DNA of 64,000 nucleotides. Origin: Mytilus galloprovincialis (taxonomy: Eukaryota; Mollusca; Bivalvia; Mytilida; Mytilidae). Positions 1 to 15,600 of the stretch are shown one piece after another. The notes beneath the pieces were generated by a model, which was not told the DNA's origin, did no database searches, and worked only from the letters and a program-made list of their open reading frames with translations. Position 1 is the stretch's first letter. Each line of letters begins with the position of its first letter. The position numbers were made by a program, and so were the translations under genes. The stretch spans positions 63,881,078 to 63,945,077 of the forward strand of contig NC_134841.1 in NCBI RefSeq assembly GCF_965363235.1, given 5' to 3'.

Positions 1-546
1 TTCTAAAGAGTATGAAGGTATGATTTTTTCAAGGACATATGCCATGCTATAAAAATTTAAGACTGACGTTTCCTGACAAACACATTAAAGAATATCATAT
101 ACACTTCTGTGTTGACATGACCTATCATTGATATGGACATATTCAGAAATTTCAACTGTTTACAAAAATTTGTATTTTTCAAAATACTAAGGATTATCTA
201 CCCTAGGAACAAATTACTTGAGCTGTATTTGGCAAAAACTTTCCTTCAGACTTTTGAGTCGTTAATACTCTTCACATTCATACTTGATTTGACCTTTATA
301 CATTTTTGATTCAAGCGTAACTTAGGGTCTTTTGTAGACCAAAACTTCATTTGGCATACACAATTATAAGCCTTGATGAGTTTATTTTTATATAGTGTTT
401 GATTTTTTCCAGGTGATATGTTGAGAACACCAATGTAAAAAATATTAATCAGCTCATTAAGCAGACTTTATTCACATATAAGTCTGAAAGTTAGTATAGT
501 AAAAATTAGGTAGTTTCTTCAGACAACTCTATAAGAATTATTTTAC
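1..546. repeat. Intron tail with a dispersed repeat
   Basis: No exon seen. About 165-420 resembles a dispersed repeat also present near 47460-47670: both have an 'actaaggattatct/gctaaggattgtct'-type block, then 'tgtagac...tggc(a/g)ta(c)' and a 'gagtcg/gagcg' core. Similar to a very common bivalve interspersed repeat; family not named. Confidence 0.4.
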
Positions 547-605
547 CTTTTGCCAGCAGCTCTTGTCAACCTTATCATTAACATCTTGGCATCGTCTGCA
601 TCTTT
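547..605 (-). CDS. NBAS: NBAS exon 32, last in window
   Basis: KDADDAKMLMIRLTRAAGKR, equivalent to vertebrate EEARKLMVRLTRHTGRK. Ends in phase 2 at donor gtaaaa. No further NBAS exon is recognisable in 1-546, so the rest lies beyond the left edge. Confidence 0.92.
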
Positions 606-3600
606 CTGTAATAAAAAAAACGTTGGAAAAATTTATTCAAAACAAACCCACTGGTCAGACAAACAAAATTACTAGATTCAAGATTATATGAACAAAGTAA
701 GAAAATTGCAAAAAATAAAATCATAAGAAAACCAAAGTTACAGCAATGAGGAAAAAAATAAGGACATGTGCACAATGGTTTGAAGCAGTACTTAAAGGGA
801 AATAACTGGAGTTATTACAATTTATACTCTAATGAAACATAACAAATGTATGGGGACGGAAAAGCGGAATTGCAAATAGCTTAAGAAGCAGGTAAGTGGA
901 AACATTGAAGTAAAAATGCAAAAAAAAAATATCACCCTAAAAAAAAAGATTTACAAAATATCAAAAAATCTTATTCAAACAAATTTACACAATACCTCTG
1001 TTTCTAGGATATAATGTAGAGGTTTCTTAACATCCTGTTCATGTAAAATCTTTAATGCCCTGAAAAACAAAACAAACTATCATATTCTGAAATTGAAAAT
1101 GATTGGAGACAGTTTTGTTGTTATCAACATGGGTAAAAAAAAATTTACACAGTTTTTTGTCATACTTCAAATTATAAACATGCTATTAATTGAATTTTCT
1201 TAACCAATTTAAAATATTATTTTCATATTACTTTGTAGGCAATCAATATATCCTTACATAATTCTATCCTCATTTGAAGATAGTTAGATGTGAGTACTTT
1301 TAAAAAAATGTAATAACAGATCATTGTACTGTATTTAGGCAAAATTACCCCAAATGTCTTTCGAGCTTGTCTATTTCCTTGTGCAGTCTTATTGATTCTT
1401 TTGTTTCTTTCCTGTAAAAATGTTTTCAGGTAATGAATAAAAATAAAAATATCAAAAGTGTTACAAAAAAAATTAATATCTTCAGCAATTTTTTAGCAAT
1501 AAAACAAAAATATCAGGATTGTTCCATTAAAACATATATGATACTGACCAAAATGGGGTAACATCCAATAAAGGCAGATTTAGAATTTCACTTTAATTTT
1601 CAGTTTACTAAAGTCTTTGATACAACTTCTAGTAGAGATTTCAAAAAGCCTTCTCTGGGTCCCATGTATGGTTTTATTGAACAGCCTTTAGCATTAAGTC
1701 ACAATAATGAAATATATTGAGAAGTGAATTTAACGACATAACTGAGTTTAACTGTTATATCTTTCTTCTGCAATGTCATAACTGTACTAGTTGGGTTTAC
1801 ATAAGTATGTTATTAATCAATTCAATACATATCCACTAAAGCCAACGAAGAGTGTATTAGGGAGCTACCATTTGATTTTTATGGGGGGGGGGGGTCTAGG
1901 ATGAAATATTTTGTCCTGCATTTTTTTAAGCTGTAATCTCTGTCCTGCCTTTTTATTTTTCACTCTGTTCGGTCCTGCCTTCTTTTTTTTTAGTTGAACC
2001 TGACTTTTTTTTACCTAAATTGTCGTCCTGACTTTTTTTTTTTGCAAGTGTCTCATCCTGCCTTTTTTTTTACTCAAAATTCCTGTCCTGCCTATTTTTT
2101 TCAAATTTCATCATAGCCCCCCCATAAAAATCAAATGGTAGCTCCCTTACAGTGATCACAACAGTCTATCACTTTTTGTCAATGACTGCTACAATCATTA
2201 CTGGATTTAAATGAAACTCAGAGATTATAATCTGTGAAATTTGCATTGTAAAAGTATTTGAGAACAAAGAAAATAGACATTATGGTAACCTTACCCGTAT
2301 CCTTTCTGTGGAAGACATTGAAAAATTTCTAAAGCTAAATCTAATTGATCATCCCTACAAAATAAAATGACAAATTATATATTTGTATGAACTTCATCTG
2401 CATAACAAACTTGAAATTTGCATTTTTAACAGAACAAATTAGTTCAAGCAATTAAACATTAAAATGACATAAGCTGAAAAAGATAAAACAATACTGTCAA
2501 ACTAGAAATGTTTTCAGATCTTTTTTGTACACCAGTTTAAAATATAGAGGGATGCATGTGAAAATTGTCATATACTTTTTTAAACAAACATTAAGTTTTA
2601 ATGAAAAGAATTACTTTAAACAAGAAGGTGTGCCTAGTACACGGTTGCCCCTACCACATTATCATTTTCTATGTTCAGTGGACCGTGAAAATGGGTTAAT
2701 AACTCTAATTTTCATTAAAATTAGAAAGATCATATCATAGGGAACATGTGTACTAAGTTTCAAGTTGATTGGTCTTCAACTTCATCAAAAACTACCTCGA
2801 ACAAAAACTTTAACCAGAGCCGGACAGACAGACGAACGAATGGACGAACGAAAAGACGCACAGACCAGAAAACATAATGCCAATAAATGGAGCATAAAAA
2901 GATCTCACTATCTGCAACTTCAGGTGTGAAATAGTGGTATTGCTAATATCTGTATAAAGAAAGAGCTAACAGTGTTCTTAGTACTTCTTACATAGATCAT
3001 TCAATATTTGAATATACAATGTGTTGGTTATACACAGATTTCATAAATTATATAAAACAAGAAAAGATGTACAACATACCTGCCACAAACGTATAGAGCT
3101 TCTAGTGCCATTGACATGACATCATCCTGACTAGATATTATAGGTCTTTTTTGCTGAAAAGGTACAAGACAGTGTATTCTTAAATTACATAAATTATCCT
3201 AAATGGGTTTATAAAAGAGGAACACAAATAATATATCCAAATTAATAATAGCCATTGCTATTTCTATTATTTAACAAAGGTTGACTGTTTGAGCTTGTTG
3301 TATGACGTCAATAGTTCAATTGGGACCGATTCTCAGGTCAGCCGGGAATAGCGATAAGGTGTATTCAATCTTTACAATGTTTAAATCTCATTTCAGAATA
3401 ACTTCACAAAAAGTACTCACAGTCGCTTTAGATGCTTCAAATATTTTAGTAGGTAGTGTAAGATCGGTCTTAGCTTTTGTGACAATGTAATCTCTAAGTA
3501 ATGAAGTAAAGGTCCCTGGCTGTCTGTGTTCACACTGCTGAAGGAAAGGTACTAGCCATTTGTGTAGACACTTTGTGTACATTTCTGTTGATGCCTGAAT

Positions 3601-6600
3601 AAAAAGTAATATTAAAATAATATACATGTATAATATCTGTCATACTGTATCTAATTTATTTGTTGTCTGAGTTATTTTTAAAACATGTTGTCAGCTCTAT
3701 CTCCTTATCCCCTATTTTATTGAGATTTTATGTAAAGCAATCTACATTCACTATATCAAACCATAACAAAAGATTACATGCTATATTTTTTTTCATCAGA
3801 TTTAATCATTTTTTTGTACATTTTTGAGGTATAGCTCTTTAACTGTTCCTACTCTTAAAAATCCTTGGCTTTCAAATATTCATCACTGTGCATTCCTGAT
3901 AAAAATTGATCCATAAAAAGTTTTTTGGATCCATTAAAATTTAGTTGTTCTCCTTTTTTCCGTCTAAATAAGTTGGTTTAACAATGATTCCAATTTTTTT
4001 ACATGCTCATTACCATATATGAGTTTTTAAAAATTAGATCTGAGGGATCACATTTTTTTTTGTACAACAGAATTCAAATTACTTTTACCTGTAAAACTAA
4101 CACATACCTTGGACATAATTAGTTCCAGTTTATCATAGTCGGCCATCTTTTGTAGTTCATCAAATGTCAGATTTTCATCCACATAACAGTCATACACTAG
4201 CATCTCCATGGTTACCAAGTTATCCAGTAGTTCAGATAAACCCTGAAATTTTTTAATTCATATTATTATCTATTCGAATCATCCATTTATTTTTTAATTT
4301 TTTATTTTTTTTGTCGACTAAAGACTTCATAGAAGAACATCAAATTTGTTATCACTGTTTCTTTATGATGCCTGTCATCTTATGTTATTTTAGTTAACAA
4401 ATACATTAAGATTGTCTCTGTTACATATACTGTAAACCAATTCATTTTTGTGGAAACTTTTTTTTGTGTTAAACTCTTTTCAAGACAGTTTAGTGATGAT
4501 TCATTAAAAAATTTCTGACTTGCATTCATAGACAGAAAAGATCCAAGTTTACCATTTTTTTCTTTATATAGATAAGACCATTGGTTTTCATGTTTGAATG
4601 GTTTTACACTAGTAACTTTTGGGGCCCTTTATAGCTTGCTGTTCGGTGCGAGCCAAAACTCCATGTTAAAGGTCTTACCTTGACCTATAATGGTTTAGTT
4701 TTATATATTGTTACTTGGATGGAGAGTTGTCTCATTGGCACTCATACCACATCTTCTTATATCCATATTCATCAGTTCACATTACTTTTGTATCTATGAA
4801 AGTTGCACCAATAAATGGCTCATGCACCTAGATTGGTTGACTGTTATAACTAGAATATTTCAATGTATATAAATTTTTTAAAGGTTTACATAATTTCATC
4901 CTGAAAAGTTTGACCCACCTCAACTCCTCTCTCAGTGGCCAGTTTTACCAACTCTACAGATAAGTCTACTTGTCGTGATAACCTCTCAATCTCACAGGCT
5001 CTGAAACCGTACCACTTAGAAAGATCATCAGTGTTTGGGTTGGCCATTCTACAGGAATAATTAATATATAAACATTATTACCTTGAAATTGAAATTATAG
5101 CAGTCAGTCTGATTTATAATTTCAGAATAACTAATTCAATAACTCATATTGGAAAAATTTTAAAGAGTTACTAAAAAACACATTATTAAGTCATGAATGT
5201 GTGCAAATTATTTTTAAGTTTACACACAAACGTACACATAAAAACTTAACAGAAAAAACACACTTAAAAAAGTTCTGTGGTAAAACAATAAAGATAAAAT
5301 TACCATTAAAACAAATCCTACTAAATATAAATTGTAAAGTTTAATAATATCAAGAAACGAAGTTCCTTGACTGTAATAAATCATTATACAAACCTGAATT
5401 CTTTGAGTCCTTGATTGTCCTCATATAAGAAACCTCCAAGATCTGGTAAAACTTGTTCTATGATAGATCTGAAAAACATCAGTGTTGAATTGAATTAAAT
5501 AACAGCCTATCAATAATCCTTCTATTTAACATGTTTAACATACTATTTTGCTATTTATAATTTTTAAACAAGCTGTAATATTTCACAAACCACTTTGCTT
5601 GGAAATGAACATATGTTGTAAGGGTTGTCATTGAAACATAATAGACTATGAGATTGACAATGAAATAAAAAAAATGCCTTTTAAACTTACAATGATAGAC
5701 ATGAAATGAAGTGCTAAGTTGGGATAGTTAAGACTGCTATGAATGAAATTTCAGTTATAAGTTATAATTTAAAAATTGTGCTCTAGTTGTAGTAGACAAA
5801 TATATCCAAGTTAAATATTTCAGTGTATCTATTTGAGATTTAAACTGGAGAAGAGCAACAGATTTGAGTGTCATAATTTCACAGGACACAGATCTAAAAA
5901 AGGCACAGATTTGAAACTGGGCATAGATGTGATGCTTCCATATATAATTCAAAAGAATATACAAATAAAACATCAATAAATATTTAAATTTATTAAATCA
6001 ATGAACAAATAAACCTTAAAATTAAATACCTAATTCATATCCAACTAGATTTATTCATGAAGTATCATGTTGTCTCAAACAATTTTTTGTACATCTTACC
6101 TGCAAAAATCTTCCTCACTCCAATCTTTTTCTCTCCATCTGTCTTCATCCCAAGGGATAACTGACTTGTCATTCCTGTAACATTAAAATGACCAATATTA
6201 ATGAACATGTGGTTGATGCCATATTTTCCAAGATAAAATATTTGGTGGTTTTGGAATTTTGAATTGGTCAAAATGAACTTTTAATAGTAATGGAAACCAA
6301 ATTGTAGATAAAGTGCAATGAATTGGTTCCAATAGTCATTTATGATCTATTAAAGATGAACGTTATTCAGTACTCTTTTTCGATATGAAGTAAGCCTTGT
6401 CTTTCTTCGTTAAAAAGGAATAGACAAAACAAATCTGTTTTCAAATTACTCTGTTAATCTAATTCCCTAATGTTCCAATTCGGTAAACATTCAGTATTTC
6501 TGGTACAATATCATAAACTAATTATTAAAATTGAATTTTTTAATTCCTGAAATATTTTGTATCTGTTCATTTTGTGATTTATGAAGGAAGATTTAACTAA

Positions 6601-9600
6601 AAGGGCAATCATATATTACCAGCAAAATTTTAAATTCTTTTTGAAAATGAAACTAATATGAGACCAAACTTCAAGACCTTAAGGTTTGCTTCTTACATAT
6701 TCCTTTATATAAATCAACAAATTCCTATTAAACGTAATGCATCTAAAAAATGCAAAAAATATATGCTGTGTATCAAACTTTTATATCACTTACCCAACTT
6801 CTGGTAGCAGTGACCTATATTCATGTGGATTTGTTGTTTCTGGAAAATTTGACAATATTCCCAACCTAAAACATTACAATATTGAAAAAGATATTTTTCT
6901 TAATGAGCAATATAACTTTTTTTTTACAGCAAAAAAGTTTTATGTGGTAATCTTAATTTCTTGCAAGTTGTCCATTCTATTTAGAGTGTTAAAACGTTTT
7001 GTTTATTAATGAAATCAAAAATGATAATATAGATCCAAGGTAACTATGTCTTAGATTTAACACAGTTCTACTAGAATAATTTATATATTAGGTATTCAAA
7101 CTTCTTGCATTTAGTTGAAGAAGAAAAAATGTTTATGTTAAGATATCATCTCAAAATAATAATTTTAAATTAACTTTGATAATTACCTGTGAGGTCTTAG
7201 ATCTTCCCAATGAAAGGTGAACAGAGTTTCTAAAGCTTCTATATTATTATCCTGTAAAAGAAATTCTGCATATAAACAAACACTATCAAAATATTAGAAT
7301 TAACATGTAGTATGTTTTGTTTGTTTCTCAATACCAAAACAGAAATGAAGGCAGTAACAATTATACCTCACTATTTTTTTTAAAATTCTTTATTAACCAA
7401 CTAAGCACACTATTGCCAAAATTGACTGTTTATAAAAAAAACTACATATTTTCTGTAATGGCCCTGTTTTCCTGTAATGGCCCTGTTTTTTTCTGTAATG
7501 GCCCTGTTTTTCTGTAATGGCCCTGTATTAATGCCCAGTTTGTCTGTATAAAGCCCAGTTAGGGTTTTTAATAAAGTTAATAAAATTAAGTTGTAAAGAG
7601 TATAATACCTTTTTGTACTTTATTTAATTTAGTAACCAGCAACCAACATTAAAGAACCATATATAGGGATCACTGTTCATCCTGTTTTTCAACATATAAC
7701 TTCTTCCAACTTAATATCTTGGATTTGGTATATTTAAAGCTTTATCATGGTGAAGTACAAATTATTTTTTTCAAACTAAACTGTCATTAAAAGAGTAAGA
7801 GTGTACATCAAGTTGGCAGCAACACATACACTTTTGTACAGCTGGTTAATAAATGTATTAAGAAATGGGTGTTTTTATAATGGCCCTCTTCTATATCCTT
7901 GGTCAGTAATAATGGCCTCGGATGTTTGTAATGGCCCTCGGCATTGCCTCTGGCCATTACAGACTTCCTCGACCATTATAACAGACCTTGGACATATAAC
8001 AGGGCCATTATAAAAACACCCATTCATTAATACTATAGTAAATCATTAAAATCAATAAATTGCCTACCTTTTAAAGACATAAGAGGACGATTTTGTACAG
8101 TGTAATACTTAAAAACAGGTTACAATTCTAAGATAGAATAAACTATATTGCTTATTCTTGATTGTAGATTTTAAAAGAAAATTCTGAAGTATTTATTTAA
8201 TTTCAAATCAGCTCAATTGTTAACCAGTAGACAATATTGTTTGTTAAAAAATACCAAGCAATAACAATTTATAAATAGATTTACATGAAACAATTCTGTA
8301 TTAACAAAAAACCAAATAATGCACTGTAACAATGGAGACCTACCCTGGCATAATTAACTGCAGTTTCAACTATGTTTTCTGATCTGAATTTCTGGAAGAA
8401 CTTTTCATTAAACCTTTCTGCTGCTGCATGAACACCTCCCAGAATGCACTGAAAACAAACAGATAAAATAATATTACGGCTTGTACAAAGTTTTTCAAGC
8501 AATTACAGTGAGTAGACTGTTAGTGTTGCTCTCCACCAATTGCAACTCATTCAAAATTTTGACCAAATTGCAATTGCAATTTGTTTTATAAAATCAAATT
8601 GTTCAACTGGTCAGAAATTTGAACCAACTGCTGTAGAAAACCACAGCCAAGTCATGAAAGTGCAAGGTGATAAAATAAAACATATAGCAAATTAACCTGA
8701 CGATATCGGGATATGGGTATTTAGTCGGATCTTAACACGTACTTGTGATTTGCTTAAAACCGGTTTTAACGAAGAAATGTCGAAATGTTCAGAACTGAAT
8801 TAAATCTGTTTTTGGGTAAGATGGTGCAAGCATACGATTTTTATTGCGTCTTACACTTTGAGAAGCGAATAATCTTTAGCTTCTTTATTTAAATATTGTG
8901 TAAAAACGTTAATTATGAGCTATGAAAGTCAAGTGGCTCAAGCATTTTACTGAGGAAGTTTTAAAAAAAGGCAAAGAAATATTTTAACAGTGGGTTAGAT
9001 TTCATTAGTCTTTACTATCTATAGATTAACAACTTTTGGTTATATTTATAATTTAGAATCATCATTGAAGGTGGAGCGCGATTGCACAGTTAATTAATAT
9101 ATTGATGTGCCATTTGTATGCAAGAGTGACATTCCGTTGTATTATGTGCCAATTCGAAAAAGTAATGCGAGTATTGTCTCCCTTTAACAGGTTCATTATT
9201 TTATAATTAAGTTTAGGTTTCTGATATTAATTTGAATAGTTACAAAATGTATCGATTCAATATATTTCAGTTTTTGTTATTGGTGTGTCAAAAACATTGA
9301 TGTACGAATATAATTTCATAAATTTGAAACGTTTAAAATGATTACATACCAATATAAAGAACCGTTCATCATTTTTGAAAAAGACTATGATTGAATTCGT
9401 ATTAATTATCTTCCCTTCATGATAGATTGATTGGGAAATGAACCAAAGTTCTCTAAAGGTAATCACAGAGAGGGACTAGCAAGCAATTTTTAATTGTAGC
9501 TTATTTAACGTTAAAACAACTTTCCACCATAAACAAATGTTATTTTTTACAAATATAAGGACCTTGTTAGCTAAATCTACAAATTTTATTAGATATTATG

Positions 9601-12600
9601 AATTTTTATTGCAATAGATTAATATGCTAAAACATACTTACAATCCTATGAGACTTTAACTCCACTTTAATGATGTTGTGACAAAATTAGTTTATCAGTT
9701 TGTATAGTTATATTATATTCATTTCCATGCTGAAGGGGAACTGTTTATTTTGAATTGCTATTAAATTGTCCAAACTAAGCTTTCATATAGTTTTTCTTTC
9801 TAAAAGTATTCTATATTTATAAGAATCAGACATTATGTGAATTAAAACATTTCATATTCAGTAAAATATGTGTAAAATTGCAATATATGTTTGTAGGAAG
9901 TTTCCTTGGGGGAGATAATAACTTTTCTTTCAAAAAGTCTTTATTCAAAAGAATAATATTTTAGGTTATCTCCCCTGAAAACTTATCAATAGCATATTGT
10001 TATTTCACACATATTTTACTGAATATATGATGTTTTATTTTAAATGATATCTGATTCTTATAAATATAGAATACTTTTAGAAAGAAAAACTATATGAAAG
10101 CTTAGTTTGGACAATTTTATAGCAATTCAAAATAAACAGTTCCTCTTCAGCATGGAAATGACTATAATATAACTATACAAACTGATAAACTAATTTTGTC
10201 ACAACATCATTAAAGTGGAGTTAAAGTCTTATAGGATTGTAAGTATATTTTATTTTATCACCTTGCACTTTCACATTTTGACTGAACAATTTGTTCAATA
10301 TTCTGACCAGTTGAACAATTTGGTTTAATAAAACAAATTGCAATTTGGTCAAAATTTTGAATGAGTTGCAATTGTTGGAGAGCAACACTAACAATCAACT
10401 CACTGTAGGAGTAGGCTTAGTTTCAACATATTTATCTATAGTGGATTGGGAAACAAGTTATTACAACTAATATTAATCCCTTTCCACTTTGCAGGTACGA
10501 GTGCTGCCTTGTAGTGGCATCAGAATGCTTTTTTTTTTAAATCTACAAGGGTGTCTTTAAAATACGTGCAAGAGACATTGCTCTCTCTCTTAACATGGGT
10601 CAGCCATTTATTGTCCCCTTCTGACAGACTATCTTCGGCTTATGAGGATGGAGTAATATAAAGCTGATGTATTCAGAGCCACACTATATTCAATATCTCT
10701 CCAAATCATTCACTTTGTGTACAGTTATTTATAAGAGTGTGTCCAAAGTACACGGATGCCCCACTCACACTATCTTTTTCCATGTTCAATGGATGTGAAA
10801 TTGGGTAAAAAATCTAATTTGGCATTAAAATTAGAAAGTTTAATATTATAGGGAACATGTGTGCTAAGTTTCAAGTTGATTGGACTTCAACTTCATCAAA
10901 AACTACCTTGACCAAAAACTTTAACCTGAAATTCCCACTTTCATTTTCTATGTTCAGTGGATCGTACAATTGGGGACAAAAGTCTAATTTGGCATTAAAA
11001 TTAGAAAGATTATACCATAGGGAACATGTGTACTAAGTTTCAAGTTGATTGGACTTCAACTTCATCAAAAACTACCTTGACCAAAAACTTTAACCTGAAA
11101 CTCCCACTTTCATTTTCTATGTTCAGTGGATCGTACAATTGGGGACAAAAGTCTAATTTGGCTTTAAAATTAGAAAGATTATACCATAGGGAACATGTGT
11201 ACTAAGTTTCAAGTTGATTGGACTTCAACTTCATCAAAAACTACCTTGACCAAAAACTTTAACCTGAAACTCCCACTTTCATTTTCTATGTTCAGTGGAC
11301 CGTACAATTGGGGACAAAAGTCTAATTTGGCTTTAAAATTAAAAAGATTATACCATAGGGAACATGTGTACTAAGTGTCAAGTTGATTGGACTTCAGCTT
11401 CATCAAAAACTACCTTGACCAAAAACTAAAACCAGAAGCGGAACGAACGGACGGACGGATGAACAAACAGACGGACAGATGCACAGACCAGAAAACATAA
11501 TGCCCTCTACTATCGTAGGTGGGGCATAAAAATATAGTCATATTATCTATATGAAATTTTTGCTGTGTTTTGTTGATTTATTTTACTGATATATGTAACA
11601 TTTAACAATTTATAGAAAATCCACGTCCACTCTGTGTAGTATTATTAGTTGTATCCATCTGATGAGTTAAGCCTTTTTCAACTGATCTTTATAGTTCTTT
11701 CTTATGTTGTACAGTTTCACCACTGTCCCAGGTTAGGGGAGGGTTGGGATCTTGATAACATGTTTAAACCCTCCACATTCTCTATGTATGTGCCTGCCCC
11801 AAGTCAGGAGCCTCTTATTAAGTGGTTTTCATATGTTTATGTGTTATATGTTCGTTTTTCAATCTTTTTTTGTACACAAATTAGGCTGTAAGTTTTCTGG
11901 TTTGAATTGTTTTACATTGTCATTTCGGGGCCTTTTATAGCTGCCTATGCGATATGGGTTTTGCTCATTGGTTAAGACCATAAGGTGACCTATAGTTGTT
12001 AATTTAGGAGTCATTTGGTCTCTTGTGGAGAGTTATCTCATTGGCAATCATACCACATCTTCTTTTTTATAATCATGATACCGGTACCTCATAAGTTTTC
12101 AATCTGTACAAATACTGAAGAAGTTTTCTTCTGACACAACACACTTCTCTCTGTTCTAGATTCAGACTGAAATTAGATAAAGATAAAATTAAATATATCA
12201 TATACTGCATATAATATTTCAATCTTTTTATTTATAGGTATACAGAATATTGATGTCTAAATAAATTATCCACAGGAAGAGCCTTAAGGGCATACAATAC
12301 AGTTTTGATCCAGTATTTACATTTTGATTAAAATTTCCATATAGACTATTTTTCACCTGATTAAATCAAATATGTAATAAAAAATATACCTTCATGTGCT
12401 ACTTTTTGAGTAAAATGAGGTGGTAATTTTGTGTATTTGTGGCCGTATTTTCCCTTTGGAAAGAAAGACATATTAACTTTTTTTTATTTTAAAAGATAAA
12501 CACAAATTGTTTTTGTTAAATAATTTGAAATTTCTGTATTTTATAAGTATCCTAAAAACTTATACATTTTCTTTTCAGAAATAAATCATTTTTATCAAAT

Positions 12601-15600
12601 GTTCATGAATTTAGAAATAATCATAATTTTTTGCTGTATATTTATCAAAGGAGTAGGTTCAGTAAGACCCCTTTTTGGCCCCAAAATATAGCAGTTTTGC
12701 AAAATTGTGAAAATGTATTTTTCTAGCCAATTATTGGAAAGTATAATGCTTCTGCTACACAAATATGGGCGGTTTTTTACAACACAATGCACATATGTCA
12801 GGTTCTAGCATCATTAAGTCATGCTAAATTACTGAAATCTTCACAATTTTAGTATTTTAGTTAAATTTTAGGTGGTTTCCATCTTAAATGAAAGTGGCCG
12901 CATTCGTCTTCATTCATAATATTGAAATGTAAGTTGTATTTGATGATAATACATAACATATATAAAGGTTGAGGATGAACACCCATGCGGCCACTTTCAT
13001 TTTTGACAAAAACCATCTGAAAAGTGACGTTTTTTGGAATATTTGATAGATTTTTCATATTTAGGCTTGAATCGGAGCGATTTTAATGATTAAATCAGTT
13101 AAAATCTTTTACAAAAACTAATCAAATAAAGTGAAATAGACACTTAGGTGTTTAAAAAGTGCTCAAAACCTTTCGTTAGATGAACCTGAAATTTGAGGCC
13201 AATATCAGCCCTTACTGGACCTACTCCTTTTAACCAGATGCTCCGCAGGGCGTAGCTTTATACGACCGCAGAGGTTGAACCCTGAACGGTTGGGGCAAGT
13301 ATGGACACAACATTCAAGCTGGATTCAGCTCTAAATTTGGATTGTGATTAAATAGTTGACACAGCATAGGTTTCTGACACAGAATGAATGTGTTCTAATG
13401 AACTTAAATTTTTTGTTTTCTCTTAGAGCAATTCAATATGCTGTTGAATATTAATCCTCTCAAAACAAGAATGTGTCCTCAGTACACGAATGCCCCACTC
13501 GCACTATCATTTTCCATGTTCAGTGGACCGTGAAATTGGGGTAAAAACTCTAATTTGGCATTAAAATTAGAAAGATCATATCATAGGGGACATGTGTACT
13601 AAGTTTGAAGTCGATTGGACTTAAACTTCATCAAAAACTACCTTGACCAAAAACTTTAACCTGAAGCGGGACAGACGGACGGACGAACGGACGGACGAAC
13701 GAACGGACAGACGGACGGACGGACGCACAGACCAGAAAACATAATGCCCCTCTACTATCGTAGGTGGGGCATAAAAATGTTTGAAGAAATTTTCTTTTTT
13801 ATTTATGAAATTTCAAATGAGAAAAATTGAACCCAATTTTTTTAATCACATCCCCCTTTCCCTTATTCCAAAACTAATCTCAATTAAAATTTCTAATGGA
13901 GTTTGCAACAATAACTACTCATTTAAATACATCATAAAATATTAAGATGTAAAAAAAACTGCTTGTTATCACTGAATGTTATTTATTATAATTTATCAGT
14001 TGGTAGTAAAAAGTGAATATACATTGTATATTGTATATAACAAAGATTTAAGTTGATTCTGGACAAAGAAAGATAACTCCAATTAAAAAAAAATCTTGCT
14101 ATTGCACAATATTTTGCAATTAGATATTTCTTGCTTACTATTCTGGACAAAGAAAGATAACTCTTATTAAAAAAAAATTTGCTATTTCATAATATTGTGC
14201 AATTAGATATTTCTTGCCATTGCGCAATACTGTGCAATTGAAAAGACTTGCTATTGCACAATACTTAATATAATAATTTTAGATCCTGATTTGGACCAAC
14301 TTGAAAACTGGGCCCATAATAAAAAATCTAAGTACATTTTTGGATTGAGCATATCAAAGAACCCCAAGATTTCAATTTTTGTTGAAATCAGACTAAGTTT
14401 AATTTTGGACCCTTTGGACTTTAGTGTAGACCAATTTGAAAACAGGACCAAAAATGAAGAATCTACATACACAGTTAGATTTGGTATATCAAAGAACCCC
14501 ATTTATTCAATTTTTGATGAAATCAAACAAAGTTTAATTTTGGACCCCGATTTGGACCAACTTGAAAACTGGGCCAATAATCAAGAATCTAAGTACATTT
14601 TTAGATTCAGCATATCAAAGAACCTAACTGATTCATTTTTTGTCAAAATCAAACTAAGTTTAATTTTGGACCCTTTGGACCTTAATGTAGACCAATTTGA
14701 AAACGGGACCAAAAGTTAAGAATCTACATACACAGTCATGACAGTTAGATTCGGCATATCAAAGAACCCCAATTATTCAATTTTGATGAAATCAAACAAA
14801 GTTTAATTTTGGACCCTTTGGGCCCCTTATTCTGTTGGGACCAAAACTCCCAAAATCAATACCAACCTTCCTTTTATGGTCATAAACCTTGTGTTTAAAT
14901 TTCATAGATTTCTATTTACTTATACTAACGTTATGGTGCGAAAACCAAGAAAAATGCTTATTTGGGTCCCTTTTTGGCCCCTAATTCCTAAACTGTTGGG
15001 ACCTAAACTCCCAAAATCAATACCAACCTTCCTTTTGTAGTCATTAACATTGTGTTTAAATTTCATTGATTTCTATTTACTTAAACTAAAGTTATTGTGC
15101 GAAAACCAAGAATAATGCTTATTTGGGCCCTTTTTTGGCCCCTAATTCCTAAACTGTTGAAACCTAAACTCCCAAAATCAATGCCAACCGTTCTTTTGTG
15201 GTCATAAACCTTGTGTCAAAATTTCATAGATTTCTATTAACTTAAACTAAAGTTATAGTGCGAAAACCAAAAAAATGCTTATTTGGGCCCTTTTTGGCCC
15301 CTAATTCCTAAAATGTTGGGACCAAAACTCCCAAAATCAATACCAACCTTCCTTTTGTGGTCATAAACCTTGTGTTAAAATTTCATAGATTTCCATTCAC
15401 TTTTACTAAAGTAAGAGTGCGAAAACTAAAAGTATTCGGACGCCGGACGACGACGCAGACGACGACGACGACGCCAACGTGATAGCAATATACGACGAAA
15501 ATTTTTTCAAATTTTGCGGTCGTATAAAAAAATGCACTATTTACATTTTCATGAAAATTGGCATTTTAAAAAGAGGGGTCCATGAACTCGTTTTCAAGTT

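Larger units (their letters stand above)
13230..15530 (+). mobile_element. Helentron/HINE-like family D, with a nested family A copy
   Basis: Begins near gtagctttatacgaccgcag and ends ttttgcggtcgtataaaaa, so 'tatacgaccgc' and 'gcggtcgtata' are inverted near the ends. The core has two arrays: about 130-bp units paired into about 261 bp (14290-14820), and about 160-bp units (gttggga at 14834, 14995, 15156, 15315). A gacgacgac microsatellite precedes the 3' end. A family A copy is inserted at 13465-13778. Confidence 0.75.

Noticed and set aside
14291..14719. A 142-codon plus-strand open frame with internally repeated residues
   Set aside because: It is produced by the tandem 130-bp units of HINE-like family D. 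Repetition in phase keeps the frame open; there is no similarity to a protein family.
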